A stretch of DNA of 64,000 bases from Eublepharis macularius (taxonomy: Eukaryota; Chordata; Lepidosauria; Squamata; Eublepharidae). Under the pieces are notes generated by a model, which was not told where the DNA came from, made no database searches, and saw nothing but the letters and a program-made list of their open reading frames with translations. The first letter of the stretch is position 1. Each line of letters opens with the position of its first letter. Location of the stretch: assembly GCF_028583425.1 (NCBI RefSeq), contig NC_072791.1:189696311-189760310 (forward strand). Reading direction: 5' to 3'. This document shows, piece after piece, positions 1-9,743 of this stretch. The position numbers and the translations under genes were made by a program.

Positions 1-470
1 TGCTAAGTTCATCCGGAATACAGTTCAACCGAAACAACTTTGGTTTAAAAGGTATTGACACCTTAGGACTGTCTGGACCAATGTATGTACCATTACCCAA
101 AACTTGTGTATAGTCTGACAGGTCCAACACATGTGATAAAATGTCCCTGTATGCTTTTCGCATTTCCAACGACTATCAAACATGTTCTTATACATTTTGG
201 CTAATCTATTCGGTGTTAAATACCATCTATAAAACATCTTGTACAGGTTCTCTTTAAAAGTGACTGATACAGTTATTTTAATATTCGCTCTCCACAATTT
301 ACTCCATTGTGCTAAGTCGATGTTATAACCTAAGCTTTGTGACCATTTAATCATACATACTTTTACCCGAAAATCTTCATGGCCGATCTGGAGACGACCA
401 GATGGCCTTGTGCTAATAAATTTTGACCATGATAATTCTGGACAGGTAGTCATGTTAGTCTGTAACAATG
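1..470 (-). mobile_element. L1-type LINE ORF2 C-terminal remnant
   Basis: The minus strand is open from about 468 down to 25 and encodes the C-terminal part of an L1 ORF2-like protein: a KWSQSLGYNIDLAQWSKLW stretch, then KENLYKMFYRWYLTP, then a zinc-knuckle-like block ending in KHTGTFYHMCWTC. The same order occurs in the better preserved L1 at 60.1-61.1 kb, which supports the call. The first cysteine of the expected CWKC pair reads as Arg here (RWKC), so the copy is decayed. It runs off the left edge of the window, and upstream of about 470 the homology stops, as in a 5'-truncated insertion. It lies in the same orientation as ACVR1. Confidence 0.75.
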
Positions 471-654
471 CAAAATGAAACTGAAGTCCAGTGGCACCCT
501 AAATGCCAGCCACATTTATTCCAGTGTAAATTTTCACAAGTCAGAACACAGCTGACAAAGTGAGCTCTGACACATGGAAGTTGATGCTGGAATAAATTTT
601 GTTTTTCTGGTGCTGATTTAAAAGGCTTAGATGGGGTTAAGGTTTCCATAGTAC

Positions 655-1478
655 ATCAAGAGCTTGAGGGTTCTTCCTGAACCCTCAGGGATAAGTGGGT
701 AGTTCTCACTGTTGGAGCACCTTTTTTCAATTAAACTTAGCTCCTAAGTTGGTCCCTAATCTTGCTGAACTGGCTATGCCGATCCATGCTACTGTAACCT
801 CCAGATTTGACTATTGTAACTTGCTGTACATGGGATTGTGTTTGAAGACTTCTTGGAAGCTCCCGTGGATACAGAGTGCAGCAGAAAAGCTCCTCTCTGG
901 AATCAACTAGTCAGCACATAACTCCTGTGCAGTCAGCTTCCTCCTTAAGTAGGGGTCCCATTTTCTATGGGGCGGGTGGAGGGGGATCCTCTGCCCCCTG
1001 CACTATAGGGCTTCTAATAACTCCTAGATTTACTCATCTGAAGAAGAGGGCTTTGACTCTTGAAAATCTCTCTCCTGAAAATCTTCTTGGTTTCTAAGGT
1101 GCCACTGGACCCAAATCCTGCTGTTCTACTGAAGACCAACATGGCTACTACCTAGATCTGCCCATGTTACTTCCTTTTTTTACTGGAATTGATGTGACAC
1201 TACAGCCAGTATTGCCCCGCCCCCATATCCCTGCCCACAGCACTCCACTGGTTGCCTGGCAGCCCTATCCCTAGGGCGCTCTGCCTTTGGACTGTCCACA
1301 AAGCTACAACAATATAACAGGCCCTTTCCGTGGTGGGACCAGTCTTACAGAATGGCCTGCCAGAGGAGGTGAAGAGGGCAGTTTTGTTATGTCTTTGCAA
1401 CTTGGCTGCTACTTTGTTTATCACACTGAGTCCAAGGGGATAAAGGCAGGATAGAAATGTCTTAAATAATTTTTTATA
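655..1478 (+). mobile_element. L2-type LINE 3' remnant, interrupted
   Basis: Conceptual translation gives decayed pieces of the L2 reverse transcriptase C-terminus: a RFDYCNLLYMGL block at about 810-845, then QHITPVQS near 915-945. After an interruption (about 946-1152) come ALHWLPGSP (about 1240) and LQNGLPEEVKRAVL (about 1345-1390). It ends in an L2-like tail resembling AAGGCAGGATAGAAA. There are several stops and no intact frame. It is an old insertion in the 3' flank of ACVR1. Confidence 0.7.
1022..1152 (+). mobile_element. Palindromic family A element (Penelope-like?), single arm
   Basis: This is one arm of a repeat seen at least seven times in the window. It has CTGAAGA followed by a short hairpin and GAAA, then the 3' part TAAGGTGCCACTGGACC and AAGACCAACATGGCTACTACC. 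It splits the L2 copy around it. I infer a Penelope-like terminal repeat from the CTGANGA-hairpin-GAAA core, the palindromic structure of fuller copies and their 12-bp target duplications. No coding sequence is present. Confidence 0.55.
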
Positions 1479-2814
1479 ACCCCCCCTTTAAATCCATCTA
1501 AACTATTGGACCTCACTACATTTTATGGCAGTGAATTCAACATGTTAAATTACTTTTTGAGTGAAGACTTGCTTCCTTTGGTCTGTCCTGAATCTACTGC
1601 TCATCAAGAAAAAGCTCAGACTCTTAACACAAAACACAACCTGTCCCATGCGACAAAAACTGTAAAAGTTACTGCATGCCTGATACAGAGATAAGTGGCC
1701 AATGCAAAAGACACATTTTTGACAAGTTTGCAACAGAGGTACATCTGTGCATCATCTCATGACAGAGGATTAGACCCATTGATTCCATTGCAAGGTCTGA
1801 AAAAAGAAATACGAAAAGGCAACCAATATATCCTTTTCCTAGCATGGTGGGTGGCACAAGCAGTGCTATCCTGGCAAAAGCCCTCCTGGATGTATATGGT
1901 TGGTTTTGGAGATGCTGTATGCATTTAGATGAGTGAACTAATAGCAATATGCAAATATTAGTAACTAGAAATTAAGAACTTACACAGTACCCAAGTATTT
2001 GATTATCTCTGACTATCAGAAGAACATATCCACTAGCTTCCAAAATGTTGATGAGTCTTATAAGGTGCTTGTTTTAGGCTTAGACTTTTTCTGTTTTAAA
2101 TTTACTTGTTCAGAAAGACATATATGTACCTGTACTCAGTATTCTTGTATGGCAATTAAGTCTATAGGACCAAAAAAACCCACTACTTCATCTATTGAGA
2201 TAAAATGAACCACAATCCATTATCAAGGATATAGATAGCTGATACACTGAGTAGGTTTTGGGGTTTTAAAATGCAGTATTATGAAACCATTTAATATTTT
2301 GTAATTTGGTATATGCTTAATAACATTTACTGTTCTTTGTCATCTATCAAGTTGAAGAACATATTTGCCTCAGTCCATCTTGTTGTATGTAAATATTGTA
2401 CTTATGGGTGACTAGTTTGACTGATAATGTGGATAGAGATGCGGAATAAGATGGACATCCAATGGAAAGGAACACAGTGGTTTAGTGACAGTTTTCATTG
2501 GATCCAACAAATGATGTGCACACAGAAATGCACGTGCTGATCTCCTTAATGTGGACAAGGCATTAAATATTTACCTGGAGTTGTAACATGAAAGTCTACT
2601 ATAGCAGAGGAAATCAGCAGAAAACACCATCCCCTCTTCTAAAGCTAGATGTATCCTTAAGCATTCAGAACTGAGTGACTGGATATACAAGACAATCTAG
2701 AGCCAGAGATTACACACACATACACACTCCACAAATTTATTGCCAGAGAAAAGTAAGTTTGCATCCTAATTTAGGACATACACCTTCCAGGAAGAGGCCC
2801 ATTGAAAAACGGGC
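1479..2814. other. Unassigned 3' flank
   Basis: AT-rich sequence. I see no recognisable gene, exon or repeat. The open frames here are short and look random. Confidence 0.5.
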
Positions 2815-3362
2815 AGTTTTACAATCCCTGCACAAGATCAGAGCTGGGGGAAAGTACAGAGGAGGGCACCAACGATTAAGAGGTTGGAGAACCTTTCCTA
2901 CAGGGAAACGCTGAAGAATCTGGAGCTTTTCAGTTTAGAAAAAAGATGACAGAGGGGGTCATGATAGAGGTTTATAATGGGGGGTGAGTGGACAGAGGAC
3001 TTTTTCTTCTTCTCCTAAAATACTAGAACTCAGGAGCATCCAATGAATGAATAACTACAATTGCGAAATTCACTACCAGTGGAGGTATTGATGTCGACAA
3101 GAAAGGATGGCTTTTAAAAGGGGCTAGACAGATTCATGGAGAATAGGGCCAGCAATGGCTACTAGCCATGTTAAATGAAGGGAATCTCCATGATCAGAGG
3201 CAGTCAACTTCTGAAACCAGCAACTTCAGAGGATGGCCTTGGCCTTTGTACCATGTTTGTTTCTCCCTCCAAGGCAACTGGTGGGCTGCTGTGTGAAACT
3301 GGATGCTGGGTTATAGACCACTCACCTGATCCAGCAAGGCTCTTCTTATTTTCTAAATAAAT
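2815..3362 (+). mobile_element. CR1 LINE 3' end
   Basis: This matches the well-known non-coding 3' portion of reptile CR1. In order it holds a GGAGGGCACCAACGATTAAG-like segment, CTTTTCAGTTTAGAAAAAAG, TGATAGAGGTTTATAA, CAGGAGCATCCAATGAA, GAATTCACTACC-like text, GGATGGCTTTTAAAAGGGG, CAGATTCATGGAGA, GGCTACTAGCCATG and the end CTGATCCAGCAAGGCTCTTCTTATTTTCT. CR1 copies usually end in short 8-bp repeats rather than poly-A, and this copy has no poly-A. It is 5' truncated. Confidence 0.88.
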
Positions 3363-3450
3363 ACATAATTTCCCTCAGTTTTCTGGATCAGCACCACCAC
3401 AGTCTTGTCTGGGTCTACTTGGACATTACTTCAAGGCACTGGTTCAAAAC

Positions 3451-3990
3451 TTAGAGCTAAGCTACAAGAGACAAATTACACGAGGAGGAGCAGGTGAAGG
3501 GAGTCACAATGTTAGCAGGGAAGCAGAGTTTTAAACTAGATTGGAAGGTGTATTGTCGAAGGCTTTCACGGCCGGAGAACGATGGTTGTTGTGGGTTTTC
3601 CGGGCTGTATTGCCGTGGTCTTGGCATTGTAGTTCCTGACGTTTTGCCAGCAGCTGTGGCTGGCATCTTCAGAGGTGTAGCACCAAAAGACTGGAAGGCT
3701 TTGGAAGCCTTTGGTAGATTGGAAGGCTTTGTCAATTTCCCCTCTCTACAGATTGCTGCTCAGAAGGCTTTGTCTATTTACTCTTCCCTCTTAGGAGAGG
3801 TGAAACTGATAGAGCTTTCCAGAGGCAAAGAGGAAATTAACAAATCCTCTGAGCAGTGATCTCCCTGGCTCTGTAAAGAAGGGAAATTAACAAAGCCTTC
3901 CAATCTCTTTTAAAACTCACCTTCCTGGCTAACATTACAACTCCCTTCACGTGCTCCTCGTGTAATTCATCTCTTGTAGTTTGGCTCTAA
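3451..3990. mobile_element. Non-autonomous DNA transposon with ~97-bp inverted ends
   Basis: The left end (3451-3548: TTAGAGCTAAGCTACAAGAG...) is the inverted complement of the right end (about 3893-3990: ...CTCTTGTAGTTTGGCTCTAA). The interior is also imperfectly self-complementary: GATTGGAAGGCTTTGTCAA against GAAATTAACAAAGCCTTCC. No transposase is present. The target duplication is not clear; TA or TTA would fit. A family A/B-type unit has inserted into its left arm at 3549-3691. Confidence 0.7.
3549..3691 (-). mobile_element. Palindromic family B element (Penelope-like?), one arm
   Basis: The same unit appears as a palindrome at 19,465-19,818 and as a compact copy at 51,481-51,666. Read on the minus strand it has the GGTG-CTA-CACC hairpin, CTGAAGA, a six-base-pair GCCAGC/GCTGGC hairpin, then AAAACGTCAGGAAC (the GAAA box is mutated), then the CCACGGCAATACAGCCCGG segment. 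It is flanked by a TGGAAGG repeat at 3542-3548 and 3692-3698, which I read as its target duplication. Confidence 0.6.
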
Positions 3991-6270
3991 GATGGCTATA
4001 TTTAGAAGCTTGGTAAATGGCTTTTATGCTTGGATGCCATCCACATATTGATGGCACCCAAATTCCAAATTTGGATGATCTCATTCAGGGGCATGATATT
4101 AACGTGAACATATTGGTGATAACACCAAGCCTTGACGGACTTAGATGTTACCTGAATAGGTCTCCTTATGAGTAAATAGAATTTGTGGAGGGAATTAGCA
4201 AGCAAGGAAGACAGCTATGTGAGAGGCCGGTAACCGCGGGATCTTATCACCAATAATTTACGGAGTCCTTTCCCAAGCCAGTGTTCTTAATTAAATGCAT
4301 ACACACAGAGACTCACAAGAGGCCTAGGAAAAGCAGTGGTGAAGGTGGGATAGATTTGAGGGATTGCAAGGCGATAATTCACTCATCCAGAGAGCAGGGA
4401 AGTCTGCGGAGGGAGAGCTTCAAATGCCAGTGTTCTCGGCCAACGGAGCAAGAGGCTTAGGGCAAACCTCAAGGGAACAGCGCTTTGGATCCAGTATGCG
4501 TGTACAGAGAGAGAGAGCGGCTTAGGGAAGTGACCCTAAGGGAGCAGCCAGGAAGCATGCACAATTTGAATGAGGCCTGGCCTGAGGTGGGAGAACCCAC
4601 CTAGCCATTAGAACAAAGACTCCAACCGTCAGTTCCTGGGACCGACAAAAAGTTTGATTACCTTGATGGGTAGCTGCCGGGGGTGTGAAAGCAAATGCAA
4701 AATTTGTTCTAGTGCTGCACAAAGGGACAGTTTGTTATTGAAGTCCACCAGAGCTAAGTTGATGAATTTAGTTGGGGAATGTACTTTCCCTGGAACAACT
4801 GTAAATACTTATGAATGTCATTTGATTAGCTCTTCAATGAAGGACAGGAGATCTCATCACGGAAGGAGGGAAAGGAATGTGTTAAGTGGGGATGACTCTG
4901 CAAGACCTTTGTTGCACTGGATTCCTTAGGGGCTGGAGAGACTGAAAATCCAATCACCTCTAATCACTCCATATTCCTATGTGGCATTCCATTCATGCCT
5001 GGATCTCCTGGGCAGGACTCAGCAACTGTTATCTGGAGGCCCTCTGGTTGCAATACAAGCTGCCATTTTAAATCCAGAGGCCTGGTGATTTTTAATATCA
5101 CAAGCAGCCATGTTAAAATGGCTATTAAAGATGGCAGAGGCTGGGCCGACTGCTTACAAAGCACTCAAATTATGAGCAGATGACTGAGCTCCCACAATGG
5201 TAGTTGTTTGAGCCCCACACAAGAATAACCCAAAACAGTGGAGAACTGGTCCTGTGAACTTGACCCAACTTTTCTGTGTGTATCTATAAGACCAAATGAT
5301 ATACCATATCAAAATCTGCAGACATAGAGGAAAACAAAGAACCGATCAACAGAGAAAAATCGTCTTATACAAGTCAGATCATTTGGTTCATTGACCACAG
5401 TATTTCCTACTCTGACAGGCAGCAGTTAACCCAGAGTCTATGGCAGAAAATGGGTTTCCCCGGGTTTTCTACTAGCAAATGTTCATGCACACCCAAATTC
5501 ATTCAGATTTTATGCTAGGGTTATACACGCATAAGTAGGATAGTGTTTTGTACTAGAATAGTATTAATATAGTGGAGGAGGAGAAAATAAAGTGATCCCC
5601 ACACAATTTTGCAGGTGCCCAACTTGTAGATATCTAAATAAAAACATTAAGATTTAATGGTTACAGTTCATTAACTGGCAAGTTAAACCTGACTGTACTA
5701 CAGCAATGTACACACACATTTTGAGGTTTATTCTGTGTTGTTGGAAAAGTAAGGTTTGACCCTTACCATTAGTTTCGAACATTTCCCATGTGTTTATTTC
5801 ATCTATGTACACCAAAAACAAGAACAAGAAAATGCAAGAATAGCAAAATTCAAATGTGTGTCACTGTTCAAGTCTCTTATCCATCCGCCCCCTTACGCAT
5901 TTTCATTCTTCCAAGAATGTCCTCTGGGGTTGCTTACGTACAATAGGGAAGGATGAAAGCCAGTCAACTGGACAATTTAAGTTGGATTCTAAAGTCTGAC
6001 ACACAGAAGGAGCTCTGTGCTCCCTCTCTGTGGTGTGCCATTAGTTTTTCCTCTTAGGAGGGCAATATGCACATCACTTCTTCTATTCAGGCGTATAACA
6101 TCAGGAATTGCTCCTAAATCTCCTTTTAAGTATGAGGACTGCCCAGTTTGCAGAGAAGGACCTGGAAATCCTGACAGGAAGGAAAGTGATGAAGATCTTA
6201 CATGCAGGGAGCTAGCAGCTGCTGAGTTCCACCAGAGCTAGAATTGCCTTTTCCTTGCAGGTACATTTAA
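3991..6270. other. Unassigned 3' flank
   Basis: No gene recognised. The part from 4,220 to 5,200 is more GC-balanced than its surroundings and could be an old retroelement, but I find no paired ends or coding motif. A short (AG)n run sits near 4,506-4,518. Confidence 0.4.
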
Positions 6271-6274
6271 CTTA

Positions 6275-6360
6275 GGGCCAAACTACAAGTGACGAATGAC
6301 ACAGGTTGGACACTTGTCAGCTTCCTTCAAGTTTTGATGGGAAATGTGTCCTACTTTATC
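6275..6360 (+). repeat. Solo end of the 36,821-type inverted-repeat element
   Basis: This stretch (GGGCCAAACTACAAGTGACG, then GGTTGGACACTTGTC, then TTCAAGTTTTGATGGGAAATG) matches the 79-bp terminal inverted repeat of the element at 36,821-37,054. I find no second end nearby, so it is a half element or a solo arm. Confidence 0.6.
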
Positions 6361-6789
6361 TCTTTTGACTGAAGGCAGTCACACAAAGCAACACATAAGA
6401 AAACACATTTTAAAAACACACGACACGAGAAAACAATACAGCCAAATCTACCAAAACAATCTACCCTCCACCAAATGTCCTTTATAATTAATTGGTTTTA
6501 CATACCTTCTTGAATGCAGCTATTTGTGCCTGCTCTGGCCAGCCATTCTAAAGGGCTGGTCTCGTTGCAGAAAAAGCCCACAACTTGACTGTTGACTGTT
6601 GCCAAATGGACAGTTGTAAGAGAGGGCACCACAAGGTTGCCTGAACAGTACAGCTGGCATAAATGTATGTAGAGAGAAAATAAAATGGAACTTAATTCCA
6701 GCATGAACACTCAGATGGACAAGGTAGATCTGATTTCTGTTGAGTGTTTTATAGATGGTTCTTAAAATTGCTGTGTTGAAAATTAATAA

Positions 6790-6890
6790 CATTTGCTCGT
6801 ATCTGAAGAAGCTGCGACTCATGAAACCTAATACCCTACCACAAATTTTGTTAGTCTTATAGGTGCTACTGGACTCGTGCTCTTTTTATT
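6790..6890 (+). mobile_element. Palindromic family A element, single arm
   Basis: CTGAAGA at about 6,796, a shortened hairpin, GAAAC, CCTACCACAAATTTTGTTAG, then TTATAGGTGCTACTGGACTC and TGCTCTTTTT. The same order occurs at 32,028 and 33,118. Single arm, decayed. Confidence 0.6.
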
Positions 6891-7235
6891 TGCTTGTAGA
6901 AGAACTATCATATCATAGCACAGCACAGCACATCAACTTACAATTACTAGAGTAAAATGATTTATATCAACACAACCAGAGACTGGGAACTCACCTGAAC
7001 GTTATGTATGGTGGTAAAAAAAAAAAGCAGTAACTTTTGGTAAAAGAAGAATGGTACAGTGTGCATTTCCTGGCAGGGAACTAAACTAAACTGACAGAAG
7101 TCAAATTCTTATGACTAGCCAGAATACAACCAACTCCACAAAACAACAAAATCTTGAAGCCGAAATCCTCTATAAGAACCAAAACCATAAAAGGTACACA
7201 GCAGCAGAGCATACCCACTCAAACTTTGCTGTTAG

Positions 7236-7648
7236 CCTTGCTCATTTTGAGGGGAAACGCACTGGAATGCAGTTCCAGCAGTTCCCCAAAGAGGTCACAT
7301 GTCAGGTGCCCCCCACACCTGACTCTTGGCCATTTTGGGGCCGAAAAGGCCCAGATCGGGCCTCTGATGGGTGGTGGATCACTCTCCCACTCAGCATCAG
7401 CCCGATCCTGACCATTTTGGGGCCCTTTTCGGCCATTTTCAGCCCCTCTTTGCTATTTTGGGCCCAATTTTGGTCCTGAATGGCAAGGATTGGGTCCAAA
7501 ACAGCCAGGATAGGTGATGTCAGGGGGTGCGGCATATGCAAATCAGTCATGCCAATGACACACTTCCGGTGATGGCAAGGGGCATAGCATATGCTAATGG
7601 GTTATGCTAATGAGTTCCTCCAGCTCTTTTTCTACGAAATGACCCCTG
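7236..7648. mobile_element. hAT-type non-autonomous element
   Basis: It is bounded by an 8-bp direct repeat GCTGTTAG at 7228-7235 and 7649-7656, the target duplication length of hAT transposons. The right end finishes in CCCCTG, like the CAGGG ends of the hAT family repeated in this window. The start is decayed. The interior (GGCCATTTTGGGGCC and similar, repeated) has no transposase. Confidence 0.6.
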
Positions 7649-9192
7649 GCTGTTAGCAATATGAGAAATATAAGACCATCAAATATATGTTATACATTAA
7701 GGTGAGGCAGTCAGTAGTGAAAATTATGGCACTGGGAATTGGCCACTGGTTCAAACTGGGAAAGTGGGGCCGGGGGAGACAAGAGACAGGTCTACAAAAG
7801 TATTTTGAAGTTCTTTAAAAAATTATTTTAGAAGTTCTCTCTTTTTGACTTCAGAAATGGAGGTACTTTGAGGGAAAATGTTTACGATCTAGTCGTGCTC
7901 TCTCTCAAAAAACTCTCTAATTAGTATTGATTTCTAAATATACGTGCACAGGATGAAGTTGGTGTGATCTACACCAAGCGTCAGCTAGTCAGCTTCCTAA
8001 CTTCCTGGAGCAGCCAAGCAACAGATCATCACTGAAAGAATAACGGAACACAAGAAGAGTGATGATGTCTGCCACAGAGAAGAACTTATTGATACATTTT
8101 TAGTTTGGAACTACAAAACTGTCATTGAAGAAGCCATTTTCTGGGTATAGAATAATCAGCACATTTTGTCCAGAGCATATAAACACTCTGCAGGGGCAAT
8201 ATAAACGTTGCTGTACTTTCAGTAATTTAGAGCAAGTCTTCCAAATTTAGGGGAAATATCCAGATTTAAATTTGCATGGTTAGTCATCACAATTCATCAT
8301 TAAGTTACAGCCAGTGTGATAATGAATGCCCTGTTCCTTGACTCATTCTTTTTGGAGAACAAGCTAGTTTTCACCCCCACTGATTACATTAGAAGTTAAT
8401 GCTTGCTGAGGGTGAGATGCTTCTAGTTTTTTCATTAATAAAGATAGAAAACTGGACCATCAACAGGATGAAGGACATACTGAGACCTTAGCCAGGTGCA
8501 GAAGTTCCTCTTCTTGGGGTTACAGAGGACCACTTGGTTCCTTTGTGACTTATAAGCACATGACTTATAAGGACATAAGAGTCTAGATGTAAAAGTTCCA
8601 GTCTACATATAGAAGCTACTCAAGCCCATGCTTACCTACCATGCCAGAGAGACCAGTACAAGTTTACCCCCAATTCGATCATCATTCTCTTGGAAGCAAA
8701 AAAAAAAAAAGTAGACCCTTAACATTCATGACTTCACTTATTTAAGGTCTGTGGCCAAACCACATGATGTGGCATGATGTTTCCCAGCTTCCCTCTTTTG
8801 GTACCAAAAAGAAAATCAAGTGATGCAGAGCATGGTAAAGGGGAGGGGGCAAATAGAGGTGCTGTGCAGGAAGAAACTGTTAACATTTCAACTGTATTAA
8901 TGCATCGTCTCCAGACTGTTTTTACTTCACTGTGCCATTATAATCATTTATGACAAGTGTAGTAGTTTTGCTATTGGGAGGCAGCAGACCCCTCCAAGTA
9001 TTTGTGGATTTCACCATTCACTGTGATCCTGGAAATGGATCTCCCATGAACAGACAGGATCTATGGTATTTGGCTTCTCCTACAGGGCTTCTCACATTCC
9101 TGACTGGTGTGGAGGAGATCTCACCACTTGATGGAAATTGCCCTATCACCAAGAACAGCTCTTCTTTAAACAATTATACAGTCTTTACTTAG
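7649..9192. other. Unassigned 3' flank
   Basis: No gene or repeat recognised. A short poly-A run lies near 8,700. Confidence 0.4.
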
Positions 9193-9394
9193 AAGAGCAA
9201 GATTCAAGTCCTGTAGCACCTTTAAGACCAACTAGATTTCCATGGTATGCAATTTCAAGAGTCAGAGCTCCCTTTATCAGAAGCTTTGACTCTCAAAAAG
9301 TTCATACCCTGGAAATCTAGTTGGTCTTTAAGGTGCTACTGGACCTGAATCTTGCTCTTCTATTACAGACCAACACAGCTATCTACCTGAAACG
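9193..9394. mobile_element. Palindromic family A element with 12-bp target duplication
   Basis: Two arms face each other: AAGAGCAAGATTCAAGTCC...GGTCTTAAAGG-type text on the left and AAGGTGCTACTGGACCTGAA...CTTGCTCTTC on the right, followed by ACAGACCAACACAGCTA. A perfect 12-bp repeat GTCTTTACTTAG lies at 9181-9192 and 9395-9406. It has no coding capacity. The length and target duplication argue for a non-autonomous retroelement, not a random hairpin. Confidence 0.7.
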
Positions 9395-9483
9395 GTCTTT
9401 ACTTAGTTACTTACATCTGTATTTCCCTCATTCTTGCTTGGAACATAGAGCCTCACAACCACCCTGAGACAGTGACTTATAAG

Positions 9484-9743
9484 CAGGGCTTTTTTTCAGC
9501 AGGAACGCGGTGGAACGGAGTTCCAGAACCTCTTGAAAATGGTCACATGGCTGGTGGCCCCGCCCCCTGATCTCCAGACAGAGGGGAGTTGAGATTGCCC
9601 TCCGCGCTGCTCGGCGGCACAGAGGGCAATCTCAACTCCCCTCTGTCTGGAGATCAGGGGGCGGGGCCACCAGCCATGTGACTATTTTCTCCGAGGGCAA
9701 CCCTCTGAGTTCCACCACCTCTTTTCCCGGGAAAAAAGCCCTG
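9484..9743. mobile_element. Palindromic hAT element (CAGGGCTTTTTTTC family)
   Basis: It begins CAGGGCTTTTTTTCAGC and ends AAAAAAGCCCTG. An 8-bp duplication CTTATAAG at 9476-9483 and 9744-9751 is diagnostic of the hAT superfamily. The interior is a long GC-rich palindrome carrying ATGGTCACATGGCTGGTGG and GATCTCCAGACAGAGGGGAG, repeated inverted. Relatives in this window: 17,287, 24,663, 38,988 and 43,299. Confidence 0.88.
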
